Source: Zonotrichia leucophrys gambelii (lineage: Eukaryota; Chordata; Aves; Passeriformes; Passerellidae). Taken from it: 64,000 bases of DNA. The position numbers and the translations under genes are program-made. The stretch spans positions 72,936,631-73,000,630 of the forward strand of contig NC_088172.1 in NCBI RefSeq assembly GCF_028769735.1. Reading direction: 5' to 3'. Under the pieces are notes generated by a model. It saw nothing but the letters and a program-made list of their open reading frames with translations. It ran no database searches and was not told the origin of the DNA. Of this stretch, positions 21,476 to 35,880 are shown piece after piece; position 1 is the stretch's first letter, and every line of letters starts with the position of its first letter.

Positions 21476-24364
21476 AGCGAGGGATGGGAAATGCCCAAAC
21501 AAGGGTTAAGTGGCTAAAAGGTTCTATTTTTGAAGCAGCAGCCTGCAAAGTGCTTGCTGAACAGAGGTTAACATTTGTTTCCAAATAAAAATCTGGATGC
21601 TTGTTTGGGTTTGAGGTTTCTGCTTATCAGCATTCCCAGAGACTGTGACTAATTTTCTTTTGGTGGGAATTCTCAATAATCTCTTCTCTCAGATAATCAG
21701 GCCACAGACTCCTTGTTTTCTCTCTCTTTTAGGGACCGTGAAGAAGAGTGAAGGGATGAAAGTGAAAATAATAATTTCTGCCAAAACTATGGCTGGGGAT
21801 GTACACACAGCTAGACTAAACACAGCGAGGGGCACTGTTCTATCTGGCCTCTTACTTGAACAAGATTGTCTCTAGATTTCCCTCTGTCCTTCCTTCCAGT
21901 TTTTGGAAGCCATCAAGCTGTGCCCAGAGCTCGCTCCTTCTGTCTCCATCCTCCACTTGTGTTCTCTTCCAATTTATGTCCTCTTTGTGTTATCCCTGAT
22001 GCCTCTGAAAGTGCCAAATGTGCAGGCAGAACACAGACCTCATGACCTCACACTTACCTGCATTTCACTGACAGGCAAGAAGGGAGAGGACATCTCCTCA
22101 GTTTGATGAGACAACATGCCACTAAGAACTCATTTTGATTCTGCACAGATGCCTTCCAAAAACTGGAAGAATAGTTTCTTGTGTAAACAACTGAGAAGTC
22201 CTTCTTCATGCATGGCATCTGTCTTCCTCACATCCTCCAGGTGGAGGATCTTTCAAGGACTTTGGGGTTAGAGTTGGTTGCAAAACATCTTAATAACCTC
22301 TTGATTTTTGCAATATCTGTTTTGCTGGCTATGAGATTGATTTAACACTGGTCTATGGATATAAATAAGTAGTATCTGTGTACGCTGTGATGGACAATAA
22401 ATATTGACCCTGAAATATTTAAATACAGTCTAGTGAAATTAAATATTTGTATATTTCAGTTATAGTTTCTAAGGCTTCAATCTTCTTAAGATATTTGTCT
22501 CTCCATATTCACAAGGGGCAAGAGTTTTAAATTAAAAAATTCAGATTCTAGTAAGAATACACACTAATTAGCTGAGACTACAAAACCTCTGTTGGACCTG
22601 GGCTACACACAAAGGATTGAAAACACAAAACACAGAGGAAGCCTTTACCTCTGATCATCAGTCTCCTAGAAACAACTGATTGCATAAAATGTCTGAAATC
22701 TCAGTTAACATGTTGTGTAATCACCTGGCATCAGGTAAGGATTCTAGACTGCATAGAAGATACCCCTAAACAAACCTTACAAATAAGGCCTTACATGAGG
22801 AGTTTCTGTCTCATCCAAATTCAAAAACTGTGGCTGTAATGTTTTCCATTTTATTCCCTCCCATTCCCCTGGGCCCTTTTGCTTTCTCCCAGGCTGAGCT
22901 AGCATCACCATTCCATGCAGCTGCATCTCTCCCTCACCCACATAATTCCTCGTGGCAGCTGGGATCAGAAGGGCAAAGGACTCTGGTGGGTATGGGGGAC
23001 ACAGAGGTCTCCATGGACTGTTTCTACATCCATAGTTAGAAGGGAGAACAGCAGAAACATTAATAGTGAGCATGTTGTTACAGACTTCAGCTTTAATCAC
23101 GGAGCAGCTCCAGGAATGTTGCTCTGCGGATCCTGCTGCCTTAAAAACCTGCTGGAGGCACTTTGGGATTTCGTCCAGGATTCCACCAAACTCCTGGCCA
23201 AGCAGCAATACCTTGGATCTGCATGCAAATCGAAAGCATAGTTAAAAAAAAAAGAAACTGAACTTACCTTAAGTCCACTGGAAGCTATAATTGCTAACAA
23301 CTGCATTTTCCTTACGGACACCAGAGATTTATGTTGACTTACATGTCCAGGAAATGAGTCATCCACTGGTGGATCTGGGACAAATTCCCATTCTAGGTGG
23401 AACCAAAAAAAGTCATAGCCATGACACTCACAGCTGCAACCTCTTGTCCAAGGTCAATTGGATCCAGCTCCTCCCCAAAACCTGTTAGAAGTGGGGCAAA
23501 GTGCCAGAAAGCTTTGAGAGAACTGATTGCTCCTCCCAGGGCTACCAAAGTGAGGGCAAGCGAGGAAGAATCAATCACCTAGAGGGGATGGCAAGAATCA
23601 CTCAGATAACCTGCTTTTTAACCTGCTTTCCTGTTTTTCCAGGGTCACTCATTCTGTGCAGTGCAGCAGAACCAATTACACAACGTTGGGTTTCAAACCT
23701 TTAATTACTGTGGCTGCTTCTGCCTCCATTCTGCTGGAGGGAGACATCCCTGCCATGGAGCTCTGGTGCCCGTGACAGCCACAGCACGTGCCATGCTGCT
23801 CAAATCCTGGCCCATCACTAAATTTCAGTGTTACCCTTCCTGGCAGTAATTACACCTCACTGTTAAAAAGGAATCATCATCAAAGCTGCTACAAAGAAAC
23901 AGTTTTCATGTGAAGCAAGGGACTCAAGAAAAATATTGTAACATAAAATAATTGAAAGCATGTATTTTTTAGAAGTCTCAAAGGATGAAGCTTTTGTGAT
24001 AATGAATAGTCTAATTTTCCTAACTGAAACTAGGTCAACAATAAATTAAATTACCCAGCCAGCATGAAAAAGATGAATTGGAGGAAAATAAAAACCTGCC
24101 ATTAAAATAGATTTCCAGCCTCTCTTGTTAACCTGTAAGGAAAAAACCCAGTAATTTCAAGATGTCAGTGTCATGAAAAGGAATTAGGCATTGCCATGCT
24201 GCTTTCCTCCTTATGAAGTGCAGTGTTACAAGAACCAAAGAAATAAAATTTATACCAGGATAGTAACATATAGAAACAACAGAAAAGTGATAGCACCTGG
24301 TTGTGGTGTTCTTTCAGTATGTCTTTTATTGAAAAAATATGAGATTAACAGCTTGAAATTGAAT

Positions 24365-24402
24365 CATGGTGTCAAATCATAACCATGGTGCCAAATCATA
24401 AC
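24365..24402. repeat. Two-copy tandem duplication, 19-base unit
   Basis: CATGGTGTCAAATCATAAC is followed directly by the same unit with one T-to-C change, then CAT. Confidence 0.85.
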
Positions 24403-27400
24403 CATTTTTCTCTTTTTTAGCATTAAAACAAAAAAAGTCGAGTGTCTCAAAGCATTTTACTAGTTTTAGGTATGTGCCAAGTGTGTTTGAAGTTGAATTT
24501 CTCTCTGGGGCTGACTGCAGTGGTGAGAGGGATACTGAGCACTCTTGCACCCCAGCCATGGTGTGGGGCAGACGTGCTGCTGCTGCTGCTGCAGCCCGGG
24601 GAGCTGGGCTGCCCTTGCCCTGCTCTGCCCTGCGGGGCAGCACCGCGCTCTGGGGAGATGGACAGGGCACAGCAAGGCCTGACTGTGCTCCTGAGGCTCC
24701 TCTCTGGGGAGATGCAGGCTACACCAGAAGTGAAGCAGGACCTGTGCACTGCCAGGCAGTATGACACATAATGAGCTTTAAACACTAATTACAATAGCAA
24801 TGAAATACTTGCCTCCAAGACTGAAAGGTCAGTGACAAACCTACCCCAGAATATCTGTGTCAGAAGGGTTGTGAGCTATAAAATTCTGCTGCAGGGCTAT
24901 CAGACGGTTTTTTCCATTTCAGTGTGGTTTTGTTTTGGAAGGAAATAGCCTAGAAGTGTTCAGAAGTAACTCAGTAGTGTTCTGCTTTTGATTGAGCTGA
25001 ATATTTTGAAGCAATGCAGCTCAGTTGCTGCTTCTCTAAAGAGCACTGCCTATTAAGATTGCAAAGCCAATGCCTCCAATCCCAGAAATGAGACTGCTTG
25101 AACTTGGTGATTTGGTAACATGCCTCCTCCACATCAGCTTCTGCTTATGGAACCATTCACTTAAGTGATGGATTAGCACTCATTTAACTACAGTGTTTGC
25201 AGGCTTTCTTGTAAATATTGAAGTATTTAAATATTTAAATATTGAGGCCTTAAAAAGACAGAAGATTTGATCTTTGCCAACAGTTTTGCATAATTTGAGA
25301 GAAGGCTGCTCGACAATGCCCATTAAACCAGTGCAAGTTCAGCCAAGTACAGAGACCATGCATGGCTCATGTGCTGGTTTGAAGTGAATTTGAAATTCAA
25401 AGGTAGTTACACTTGAAATTTGCAGTACACTTAAATGAAATTGTTCTTCTAAAGGAGGAAAAGTCAAAAGGAAGCAAATATCTTATGATAATATGCATTG
25501 CTGGTGACATGTCCAGCATAGCCTATCAGTAATTTACTTTAAGAAAGCAGCACTCCTCACAGTAACAGAAACAGCAGCAGCAGGAGTCTGAATTCTGTTT
25601 TGGAGGATGAGATATTTGAGGTCAAGAAACAATGAGGAACAAGAAATAGACTGAAGAAAGGACAATACAGTTACATGCCTTGCTCCTCTGTCTCTCTCCA
25701 AATGGAATAGATTGGCAATGAGTATTCCATCACAAGGAAAATCCCATTCCGGTGAGCTATTTTCATCTAATTACATGATCTGCCCTTTCCCTCCCCCTCC
25801 TAAAGGTTTTTCTACCATTTACTCAAACGTGCCCTGGAAATCATGGGGTGCTGAAAAGCAGCACCTCAGTGAGAAAAGCAACACTTCAGCTCACAGAGAT
25901 CTAACTGTGAATTTTAATAGGGGCTGATAGGATTATTTATCTAACATCCATTTCTGGTTTTCCTGTGTAATATAGGGACAGACAGCATTAAATAGTGGCT
26001 TCTCTGTATTTAGTACTCCTAGCATCAACTGAAAAGAATAGGATATGCATGGGTCTGAAAAATGAGTCCCAGAAATGTAACAACAGCACCAAAAAAATGG
26101 GTGCTTCCTGCTGTGACCATAATCTTTTTCTGTTTCAGTAGGAGATTATGATACCATCACTCTTCTCTGCCACCACCTGGGTACATATTTGGAAGAAAAT
26201 GGGCAAAACCTCTACCTTCTGCACAAAATCCTACAAGAAAGTGACTGACAAAAAGGGGGAAAAACCACAGAACCAACAAAATGTCTGAATTTCTCTGCAG
26301 TCAAGGGCAGTTTCCACAGCCAATACCTGTGACAGAAGGTTGCTTCTGGAGGCAGCTGCATTAGGGAATTTCTAGATTGTGTTTGAACTGGGAGGTGTAA
26401 CTTAATTTGGCTCATTTCTTCCTTTATATCAGCCTCCCACATTATTTTCAAGATTTCCAGTGAATAGCTTATGATGAACAATTTCTCTGTGAACTGGAGA
26501 ATCTAAATCACTAAATATATCTAAATCAATAAATCCCAACTAATCCTGTCATTACAGTGAGTCACAGGTAGAAAAAAGCCTAATTGGTGTAAATGTGGAA
26601 AGGACTGGGGACAGACTTCCACATTCTCTTTCAAAGCTTTTAGCACTGACACTTTAAAACACAACCTGGTTGTATTTCCCACAGTTTATTTCTGCCAACT
26701 CCCCCTCTCCTTTCCCCACCCTTTGCAGAGACCACCAGCAACACGAAGCCCATTAAAAGCTCTGCCCCTCTGCAGGTGGTATAAAGGGGGAAGGACCAAC
26801 AAGTCTGTGCACTGCAGATACCAGAGACTGAAATCCATCAGGTAACTGGCTTTACCCCTCACTCCCACAGGGAAACGCAGGGAGGCAAAGGCAGTTTTTA
26901 TTTCTACAGCTTTTTATTTTCTGCAGGTATCTCAAAATAGCTGTAAAATGTCACAGTATAGTCATTATGATGCTAAAACAACTCACAAAAAAAACCTCCA
27001 AACTGAATGCAATTTATTCACCTGATGGCACAGCACAATAGCTGGCAGAAATATTAAAGTATATCTCCTTATTTTTCCATACTTCTTTCCTATAGCCCCT
27101 CTGAAGCAGCTCTCATATTCAGAGAAAACTCAAAAAAGAAAGTGAATAACAAGAAGGATTTTCTTCCCTTCTTTTCTCAGATGCAAGGTTCATTGCAATT
27201 ACTTGTGACAATGCAGGGTAACCATCTCAGCCGAAGCGTGACTAGCAAGTTGCTGATGTTGCTTGAAATGTGTTACTTCTGAAATTACCATGACTCCACT
27301 CACTCTCAGGATCATTAGAATGAGAACTGCCACAGGGAGCCTCAGAGAATTGTCCCTGTCACGTATGCAGTGTACTGAAACGCAGGAGAATTCTGTGATG

Positions 27401-29454
27401 TGCTTGAGAACACACAGGAAATTTGTGGAAGAGCAGACAATTAAAGTAAACCCTCCCAAGTTCCAGGTTTGTGTTCTTACCACTTCATCAACTCTTCCTC
27501 CCAACTACTTCAAATGGTGTCACAGCACAGCCTTTTCCAGCCACAGCCATTTTCTTCTCTGGCCATATAAAAAATAAAAATTATCAAACCAATTAGTTAA
27601 TAAGGATTTTGTCCAGAGGCAGGGATGAAGATCTGAGGAAAATAAAATGGAAAAGAATATAAGGACTAGGAAAAAACCCCACCACCACCACTACAAAAAC
27701 TCGCCCCAAAATCTGGAAAGAAAGTAGTTTTCTATTTAAGAGTGCAGTTCAGAACAATAACCAGAAAATAAAATTAAATTTGCCCTGTCTCTGATCTAGT
27801 GACCTGTTAAACCATATTTAAATTCATGACTGTGATAAATGCTCTGTGATGTAAATGCCACAGAGTGCAGCCTTTTCACCTTACGAAACTTGTTCCTATT
27901 TGAATGATAGTGAAATCATGAGGCAGTCTCAGCAGCACTGCTTCCACTCAAAACTTTCTACAAGTCTTTTTAGGGTTTCCATGATGCTTTTGCTCAGGCA
28001 TCCCAAAGTCTTTGATCCCTCATGCTACACATACCTACTTAATGAATATCAGCAAGTTCAGTGCCACAGGACAGCTGTGCAGTCTCTTCTGTGCTGGACT
28101 GCAGGCAAAACAATGTCAGGCTCAGTCCTAAAGGACACTGCTTGATCTCCTGGGAGCAGAACATTTGAGTCACAGTTTTGGGGTTTCGTTGCTGAAGCTG
28201 CAGGTGTCTTTAAAGACAACTCTTGGCTGTAAAGCTTTGAGAGACCTGGTCATCTCTGTGGTGAAAGGAGCAAAGGGAAGAACACTCCCCTCCTTGGCTG
28301 CTCTGTACTGAGAAATTTTAGCCCTGAAAGATCCCAGCACAAATTGCACCAAAGTGCCAGACTGAGCTGGCAGTGTGGGTGGGCTGTGCAAGGCTTGTTA
28401 CACATTGCAAAATTCAGCTTATTCACTGAAAATATTGTTTCATCATCCTGCTGCATGACTTGATAGGGATGGTTCCTTTTAATAGGGCTGTTTTATAATA
28501 CATGAGTCACTTATTGCTAATGGCCATCTACTTTGCCTTTGTAGGTAAATCATGGGCTACTACCCAGTGGATTGACTCAGAAAAGTAATTCCCTATTTAT
28601 AGAAAAATGCAAGAGACAGTACACATCAAAAAAAACATCAAAAACATTGCATAATTTTCTTTGCCTTCAACCAAGGGAAAGCTTTCAGTAACACAAAAAT
28701 TGAAATGAAAATAGGGTTATTAAAGTCATTTTTTAGGGATGCCAAGAGCATTTGAAATTATTTTCATCTTTCGCATTTGCAGACAGTGATGACAACATCC
28801 ACTTTATGGTCAAAACCTTTCTGTGCCTCACAAGAACTTCATTTCTGCCGGGAGGCAGAATCTGGTGACTGCAGCTTCTTCCCACATCGCTTTGTTTCCT
28901 CCCTCTTGGCACAGGCACAGATATTGTGTGAAGCCCAGCAGAGCTGGGAGATTGTGCCTTGATTAGGATTCTCAGCAGGGCCCCTTCTGCTGAGAATTGT
29001 TATTTTCCTGGTACTTAACAGAGCATGAGTTAGATGGTGAAACACAAAGTAACTGCAGACAGCCTGAGCCTCATTTTCTGATGATAGAAATTGCCATTAT
29101 ACTTTGTGTTCCCACAAGTTTGTGGTCTGTTGATACCATTTGTTTTAATACATGTAAATAGCAACCAGCTACCATGGCTATGATGATATCAAGTACTAAA
29201 AATATGCCAAAAGGGCATTTGCAGTTTGTCCTGCATACTAGAAAGGAAATTTATCCCTTGAATAAAATTGATTCCATAAGATCACCACAAAATTTATAAT
29301 ATGAAAATATCTTTAAAGAAAGTCTTCAAAGCTGTATGAAGTCAAAGAGACTATGAACAAAAGGCTACTCATTTATCTTCCCTAATCTGTCCTGTTCTAG
29401 TGGGAACTGGAAACAGACAAAAGATCATAAAATAGGATTTATAAACTCTGATCT

Positions 29455-29500
29455 TGCTCTTCGTGCTACATGACCTTGTACAAACCACTTGCTCCTAAGG
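29455..29500 (+). repeat. Possible MIR-core fragment
   Basis: GTGCTACATGACCTTGTACA followed by AACCACTTGC resembles the MIR core (TGTGTGACCTTGGGCAAGT). Very short and only suggestive. Confidence 0.25.
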
Positions 29501-31742
29501 AGTCTACAAAGAATTTAACAATATTTTAATCCTTAGACCCTTTTCCTCCCTGATGTCATTGAACTATTGTGTGTCATTTTTCTGTTTCTGTAAAATCTGA
29601 TGAAAAAACCCCATCACTGATAGATACCTTTATCAAAAATATTTTTTATTCTTTCCAGACAAAAATTATCATAGCTGATCTAAGTAAGGTCTTTGCTACA
29701 TTATTTCTGCAGCCCTTATGCCCGCAAGATATTTTGTTTTTACCTTTGTGTAACACTGAGAAGTTGTACCCTTTTATTTATCAGCTTTCTACATAAATCT
29801 TTAAATCTTTGAAAAGTCACTAGAAGCATCAGAATATTTTTTTTGCTTTAGAGCTCTTTTCAAACACACTCTCTTCCATTATTTATGGTGGGTCTTTTGA
29901 AGCAACTTCGCTGGTTTCTGTGATGGTAGATACTGACATTTTGTCTTGCTGAAATTGACTGTGTGGACCTTTAGTGATTCAAATGTTCCACTCCCTTTTT
30001 TCTGCAAGTCCCGTCCACAGTGCACTGAATTCAGCTGGCTCAGGAAAAATAGTGTGAAAATGTTCTTGCTACTCTGATAGCCTCAGAGACAATCTATCCA
30101 TTTCATTGGAAATTCTGGCAGAAAAGCTGTACAAGCACGAAGATTCTCAGCATCGAGTGGCAAGATGCATGTTCTCTCTGGCAAAAAGCATTAATTCCTA
30201 TTTCTGGAAAAGAAACAGAGGAATTGGCTTAATGCTGTATTTCTCTAATACAAAGATAAGAAAGGAAACTGATTAATGTTTCCTAGATGAAAGTTTAAAA
30301 AGCAAAGAAAAAAGCTTCTAGTTTTAGGTGTATGGTTTACGTGGAACGAACATCTCACATCTCATATTGCTCAACCTCTAGTGCATGTATGCTTTCATCA
30401 TTTCTGATGCAACCACTCCCTTCTCATGCAAGGCTGCTGGCTCAGGAGAACAGGATGAATCCTGGCCAGTTTAAGGGGGGCACTGTTGGGAACACAGCAT
30501 GGGCACCGCTTCCCTGCACCGCAAACAGCAACTGTGGAGTCTGGACATGTTATGGCAAAACCAGTCAAGCTTTCTCATTGCAGTATTTGGCACATGGTGC
30601 TTTCTGAACAACATTTAGCTCTCACTCTGAAAGCTGTTTTGGTAGCAGCTTTAAAGCTGATCACTCTATGAAAGCACAATAGTGGGGCCTAAACTCATTT
30701 TCAGTGCCAGGCAATGAAAGGGGACACGATCATTAACTGGCACTTGACAGGAGTGTTACTGGAACCTTCCCAGCAGCCTCACAAATGAGCGCTGCAGCAG
30801 GGGCCAGCTTGGCTAAAAGATGACACTTTGCTAGACAGCTCCTTGGCAAAAAGCAGAGGGAGAGAGCTGACAGATCTGATGTCATGTGAAGATGGATTCA
30901 AACTTGTTTTCAAGAAGAGAAGCTTAAAATTTTAGATTAATGGAGGACTTTGGTCTAGTATTGGACATATCTCAGAAATTTTGGCTGTGCTTCAGTGCTG
31001 TCTCTAATATTTTCTGTTTTAGCCTGTTTGCCATATTAAAAAAATACAAAACCCGGATGAACCCAAGTGTAGGACTTTGGCTGAAATTCACTGGTATCAA
31101 TTCAGTAACAGCTGTCACAGAGCAACTGTAAAACAGCATGCACCTACTCCCCACCATCATTTTCTTCAAGAGATGACCACAATATTTGGACATTACTGAA
31201 ATCAGTAAACCCTAGGCTCAAGTTAGACAACATGAATTACCATGACTTTTAATTCAAAGTAATACAAATCACAAATTATATAAAGGAGCCTTAAATTCTA
31301 AAGGAGCCAAATTCTAAAAAATTAATTTTTAAGAAAGGAATTTATAGTTAAATATTTTAGGCATCCTTGGGTAGCTATTTTAGAGAAAAATATTTCAAAT
31401 ATTTCATTAAGACACATCAGCATGCAGTCCTTTAAACACCAGCTGTTTAAGAGTAGTACAAGAATCAGTGTAAGTTCTGCCACCACTGCTGTACACTGCT
31501 GAGCCAGTGAGAGTCAAGAGTTTTTACTGCAAAATTAGTTGTAATTGCTATTTCAGTTTTGCCTGTGGCCTCATTGCTGATTTCTAAATCTAACTATTGA
31601 ATTTCAGAGTGTGAGGTGGAAAGGGAAAGGGATGCAGGATCCCTATTTTAATAGAAGAATTCTGGATCCCTGTCAGGAAAGAAGATACTGTGGACAAGAA
31701 AGGGAGAAGAATCAGGAGGACAGTGGTAGAAAATAGTGTATA

Positions 31743-32060
31743 GCCTGGAGAAGAGATGATCTCTCTGAGGAGGTTACTAAGAAATGCCCTCACAGCAGTA
31801 CTGGGAGCATGAGAGACAACAAATGGAAAGAGAGATTACACAGGGTATAAAGAAAAACCTTTTCACCCTGAGCACAGCCAGGCAGAGGAATATGCCCAGG
31901 GAAGTTGTGCAGTCTCCATCCTTGGAGGGTTTCAAGACCCAACTGGATAAAGCCCTGAGCAATTTGTTCTGACCTCAGCTGACCCTGCCTTGAGCAGAAA
32001 GTTGGACTAGAGACTTCCTGAGGTCCCTTCCTAACACAATTCCCCCATGGTCCTGTGAAT
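31743..32060 (+). mobile_element. CR1 fragment
   Basis: It has the CCTGGAGAAGAG start, GGAAGTTGTGCAGTCTCCAT, CTTGGAGGGTTTCAAGAC and CAACTGGATAAAGCCCTGAG, and ends near GGTCCTGTGAAT, a decayed CR1 tail. Confidence 0.85.
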
Positions 32061-34984
32061 GACAGAAAATGTGCTATTTCATACTGGGAAAGAACAGTTA
32101 AGTGGAAAGGAGACAGACGGAATAAAAATGGGTGGGAAAGTGTTGCAAAATGTAGCATTGACATACTCCTATTCAGATCAGAGGCTGCTAGGTTGGATTG
32201 ACTTGCAACTGTTTGTGGTTTTATTTCTTTCATTGAGTTCAGAGAGCAGAATGCCTTGTGACCATTATCCAGGTTACCCACCCATTACTAGGAATTCTGA
32301 AACTCACCATGTGTCAATTTGCTTTCACAATGATACAGTAAGGCAACATTTTAGTACCTGAATCCCACCAGGCTCTGTGAGGAAACTGGGTTTTTGTTAA
32401 ACTATTGAAACAAAGGCAACCAGGAAAACTACACCAAACCTTAACATTTTATCCTCACTTTCCATTCTGATTTGGGTTTAGTAATGAAATTCATATTGGA
32501 GGTACTGTTCATTTACTTGAATTTCACAGAAAATCTCAGTCTTTTCAGACATTTAGAAATCACAGTATCCAAAAAGGTTAATGTATTTTCTTTGGGACAG
32601 TTTTTATTTTTTTTTTTTTTTGCTACAGTATGTAAATTACAAGCTTGGGTGACTTTCAAAGACAGTTATTTACTCCTTTTGCTAAAGGAAGCTTAAGATA
32701 AATTTGTTACAAATAACTTTGATTCCCCTCAGATGTTCTTGGTTTTACATTGCAGTACAAAGTAGGCAAACATGTTTCCTCAGGAGGGTCATCCCTTCAG
32801 GCTATTGAGTGGAACAGTACCCAGTCACACAGGAATCTGGACTTCCAATGTACTCTGTTTACCTGATAGTTCAAACTTGCCCTTTACTACCAAGAACCCT
32901 AAACCAGAGTTTCCCTTTGGGTTACAAAACTTCCTCTACTGCTTGTCACCAGGGCTACTATGCATTTTCCAGGTATGAAACCAAGGATAATGAAAAAAAA
33001 AATCAAAATACCGCCCGAGTCTAGATCACAAACTTCTGCTGGCATACCTGAGTTGTGGAATGTTTGCTTCCTTATGCTGTCTTGAGAAGAAGCCTGTAGT
33101 CTAGTGTGGTTGCACTGCAGCACAGTGCCTTTCTTGGTCTAGTCTGTTGGAGGTGAGGGTGCTAATTATGTGGTCAGACCTTTTGTCAGCATAATGCTGA
33201 GTCTACATAAAAAGCCTTGTTGGATTTTTCTTTATCACAAGAATCTCTTTGAAATAATTATGCTCAAAGAGTAAACAGGAAGGTGGGGGTTTCTAGCAGA
33301 GTGCTGCAGATGATTAAGTGGCACAACTTCTCTGAAAGTACACTAGCAGCCTGAAATCCAGCCTTATTTTATGGAAAGTTTTTTAAGCTACTGTCAAGTA
33401 TGGAACCATTTCCTGAATGTTTCTATCAATGACAAATGTTTCCAACTCAGCACAGTATGGTCCCTCTATTTCCAAGCAGAACAGCCATAAAGACAGTGGC
33501 AGGGAAGGAAACAATGAATAAAAAGTTATATACAAAAGGTTTTGAAATGCACCAAGTGTGTGTGTGTAGGGGAAGCCTTTTCCCACTGCTTTCTTCCTCC
33601 TGAAACAATCTTAGCTGTTGCTTGGTATTATTTTACCTCAAACACTCAGACGAGTAATAACTGTTCCAATCCGCTATTTCTTTTTGCTTTGATTTACCTG
33701 TCTGTAAGGTCCTAAGCCCTCAGGTCACCCAGCTGGAAGCAACGTCACCAGTATTCCAAAGAGAACAGAACACACAGGAGGGCCAACACCAGGCCTGCCT
33801 GCACACTCTTTGGAGCTCCAATGCAGAGCAAATTTTGTTCTGTTGATAGCTGCAGGTTTGGTAATCCTACAGACCATTTGCACTGATAGAATTGCCATAC
33901 AAAGCAAGAACTTGCACCATCAGCTTTTCATAAAGGAATGCCAACAGAAATTGGATCCAGATGTGAACCCTTGGCTGCCACTGAGGAGTGAGCAGCTCAG
34001 CTCAGCTCAGGAGCCAGACAGCCTGTGCTCATGTGCCTGTTCTGCTCCCCCAGATCCTGGGGGCCTGGCAGGGCTGCTGCCCTGGCACAGCTGGGGAAGG
34101 CTGAAGAGATGCCCAGGCCCCAAGGGAAGGGGGTCTGGCTCACACAGAATTCCGGCTGCTCACTTGTCAGAGGGCACACGTTGATGACGTGCTGCACAAC
34201 CCTCTCATCATCTCGTAGGCAGTTCTGCTGATGCTCCCGAGTCTTTGCACCAGCAACACAGCACAGAGAGAAAACACCAGGATTTGGATCACTGATTTGA
34301 AACTGAAATAGTTAGTAAAAATTGCTTTGATTTTAAATAGCTTTATAGTTTTAAATAAAATAATTGCTTTAAAATAGTTTTAATTAAATGAACCTAAAAG
34401 TTGTGGATCTTTGACATCCATGTCTGATATACTTTTAAATAAATAGATCTATAAATACCTCTTGATTTTTTTGGTGATGAAGTGCACAAAAAGTTAAAAA
34501 TATTTTTTTTAAGCTGAAATGAACAGTTGTCTCTTTAGGAATAAACTTAATATCCAGAAACACTCAATGCAAAGTTACAGAGACTCAAAATATATTCTAA
34601 CTACATAGTCACTATAAATACATACTTTAACTGAAAGCATGCTTTTTAATTATTCTGTAAGTTGCCAAAATAGAAAATTAAGCTTCTCTTTAAAAGAAAA
34701 ACTAAATAAATAAACAAACAAACCCAGAATTCAAATAATAAACTGAACCAGCCAGTAACACTTTAAAACACAGAAGTGTCTTTCCCTTTCTCCTTTAGAG
34801 TGGCCCATCATGATACTCTTGAGGACAACAAAGAAACAAACAACCCCCAAACTACCATTCTCAAGTTTCTTTCTAAAAGCAAAAGTTTTCATTAATTTGG
34901 GCATTTGAAATTTGCTAGTTTAGTATAAAGCTGCACATGAGGCTCCCCAGGGTATAAATAAACCAAGCCTCCACAGTGAAAACC
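32061..34984. other. Intergenic, downstream of CNST
   Basis: Contains a poly-T run near 32608-32622, a short GT repeat near 33559 and a CAGCT pentamer repeat near 33992 inside a GC-rich patch (33990-34200). No gene recognised. Confidence 0.5.
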
Positions 34985-35006
34985 AAAAGAGAAATCATAC
35001 ATGCAG

Positions 35007-35012
35007 TTTATT
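35007..35012 (-). terminator. Candidate CNST poly(A) signal AATAAA
   Basis: It is the first canonical AATAAA I found on the minus strand downstream of the CNST stop. An ATTAAA variant at 35921-35926 is an alternative giving a shorter UTR. Confidence 0.35.
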
Positions 35013-35780
35013 CTAGAAAAAACCATGATTTTAACTTTTACTTTAAAAACCCGTTAAGTGTAACAGTGCATTAGGAACAACCAAGCTCACTAGAGGGACA
35101 ATTTGCTTGCAAATGTCAGAAAGCATGATCTTTAATGTTATAATTCTGAGCAGCATCTCAAAGATTTCACTTCATAGCATTTTACAAAATAATGTCCTAA
35201 ACCTGAACACGCTGCATCATACAAGGTTAGTAAGCAGGAAATCACAGAGTGGAGTGAAGTGGGCCCCTCAAAAATGCAGTTTCCTGAGGTGTAAAGGAAT
35301 CCTTTCACACTCACCCTGTCAGCAGGGCTGCACAGTGGGCTCTGGGCAAGAACAGCTGCCAGCCCTCGAGCAGAGCCTGCCCAGAGGCCTCTGTATCCAA
35401 CTCTCACCTTCACTGCGCTGCCAGTGCTTCTCTCACACCGCACAGGGAGGGCTGAGCACCAAGGGATAGAAACACCCAGTTCAAATTACTCTTTGCACTC
35501 ATCTAAATTTGTTTGTAAAGCTGAGAAAGAACAGATTTTACAATCCAGGTCTCAGAACTGCAGGGCAAATAAATGCAAGTGTGCTTTATCGGCTGGAACA
35601 AGTGCCCTGGAACGCTGACAGGCTGTGGATCTGCAGTGAGCCTCTGAACCTTTCTGCTGGATCAGTCCCCCTTTACATAACCCAGAGGCTGCAGCCACAC
35701 AGTTCTGTGAGCCTGTGCACTCATTTGGGATGAATCAGACATGAGCCCTAATTCCAATAAATATTCATAGACAAAGGCAA

Positions 35781-35880
35781 GGATCATTATTCCCCATTTA
35801 TGGAGGAGAAACTGAGGCACAAAGTGATTACTCCAAGTCAGTGATGTAGCTGGAGAAAAACCCAGTTAAGCCCCACACCT
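35781..35880 (-). repeat. MIR/CORE-SINE-like relic (reversed)
   Basis: ATTATTCCCCATTTATGG, GAGAAACTGAGGCACAAAG, and CCAAGTCAGTGATGTAGCTGG keep the order and sequence of the reversed MIR core and flanks. It lies in the putative CNST 3' UTR. Confidence 0.6.

Larger units (their letters stand above)
21476..31742. other. Intergenic, nothing coding recognised
   Basis: Ten kilobases of unique-looking sequence with a (CTG)5-type stretch and GC-rich patch near 24570-24720, the 19-base tandem duplication at 24365 and an AT palindrome near 25225. Several open frames of about 100 codons occur on either strand, with no splice context or family match. Confidence 0.5.

Noticed and set aside
22777..23208. 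A 143-codon minus-strand open frame.
   Set aside because: No recognisable domain or conserved block, and no splice structure consistent with an exon.
27199..27577. Overlapping open frames on both strands of about 100 codons each.
   Set aside because: Both-strand openness without similarity to any known protein is better explained by low stop density than by a gene.
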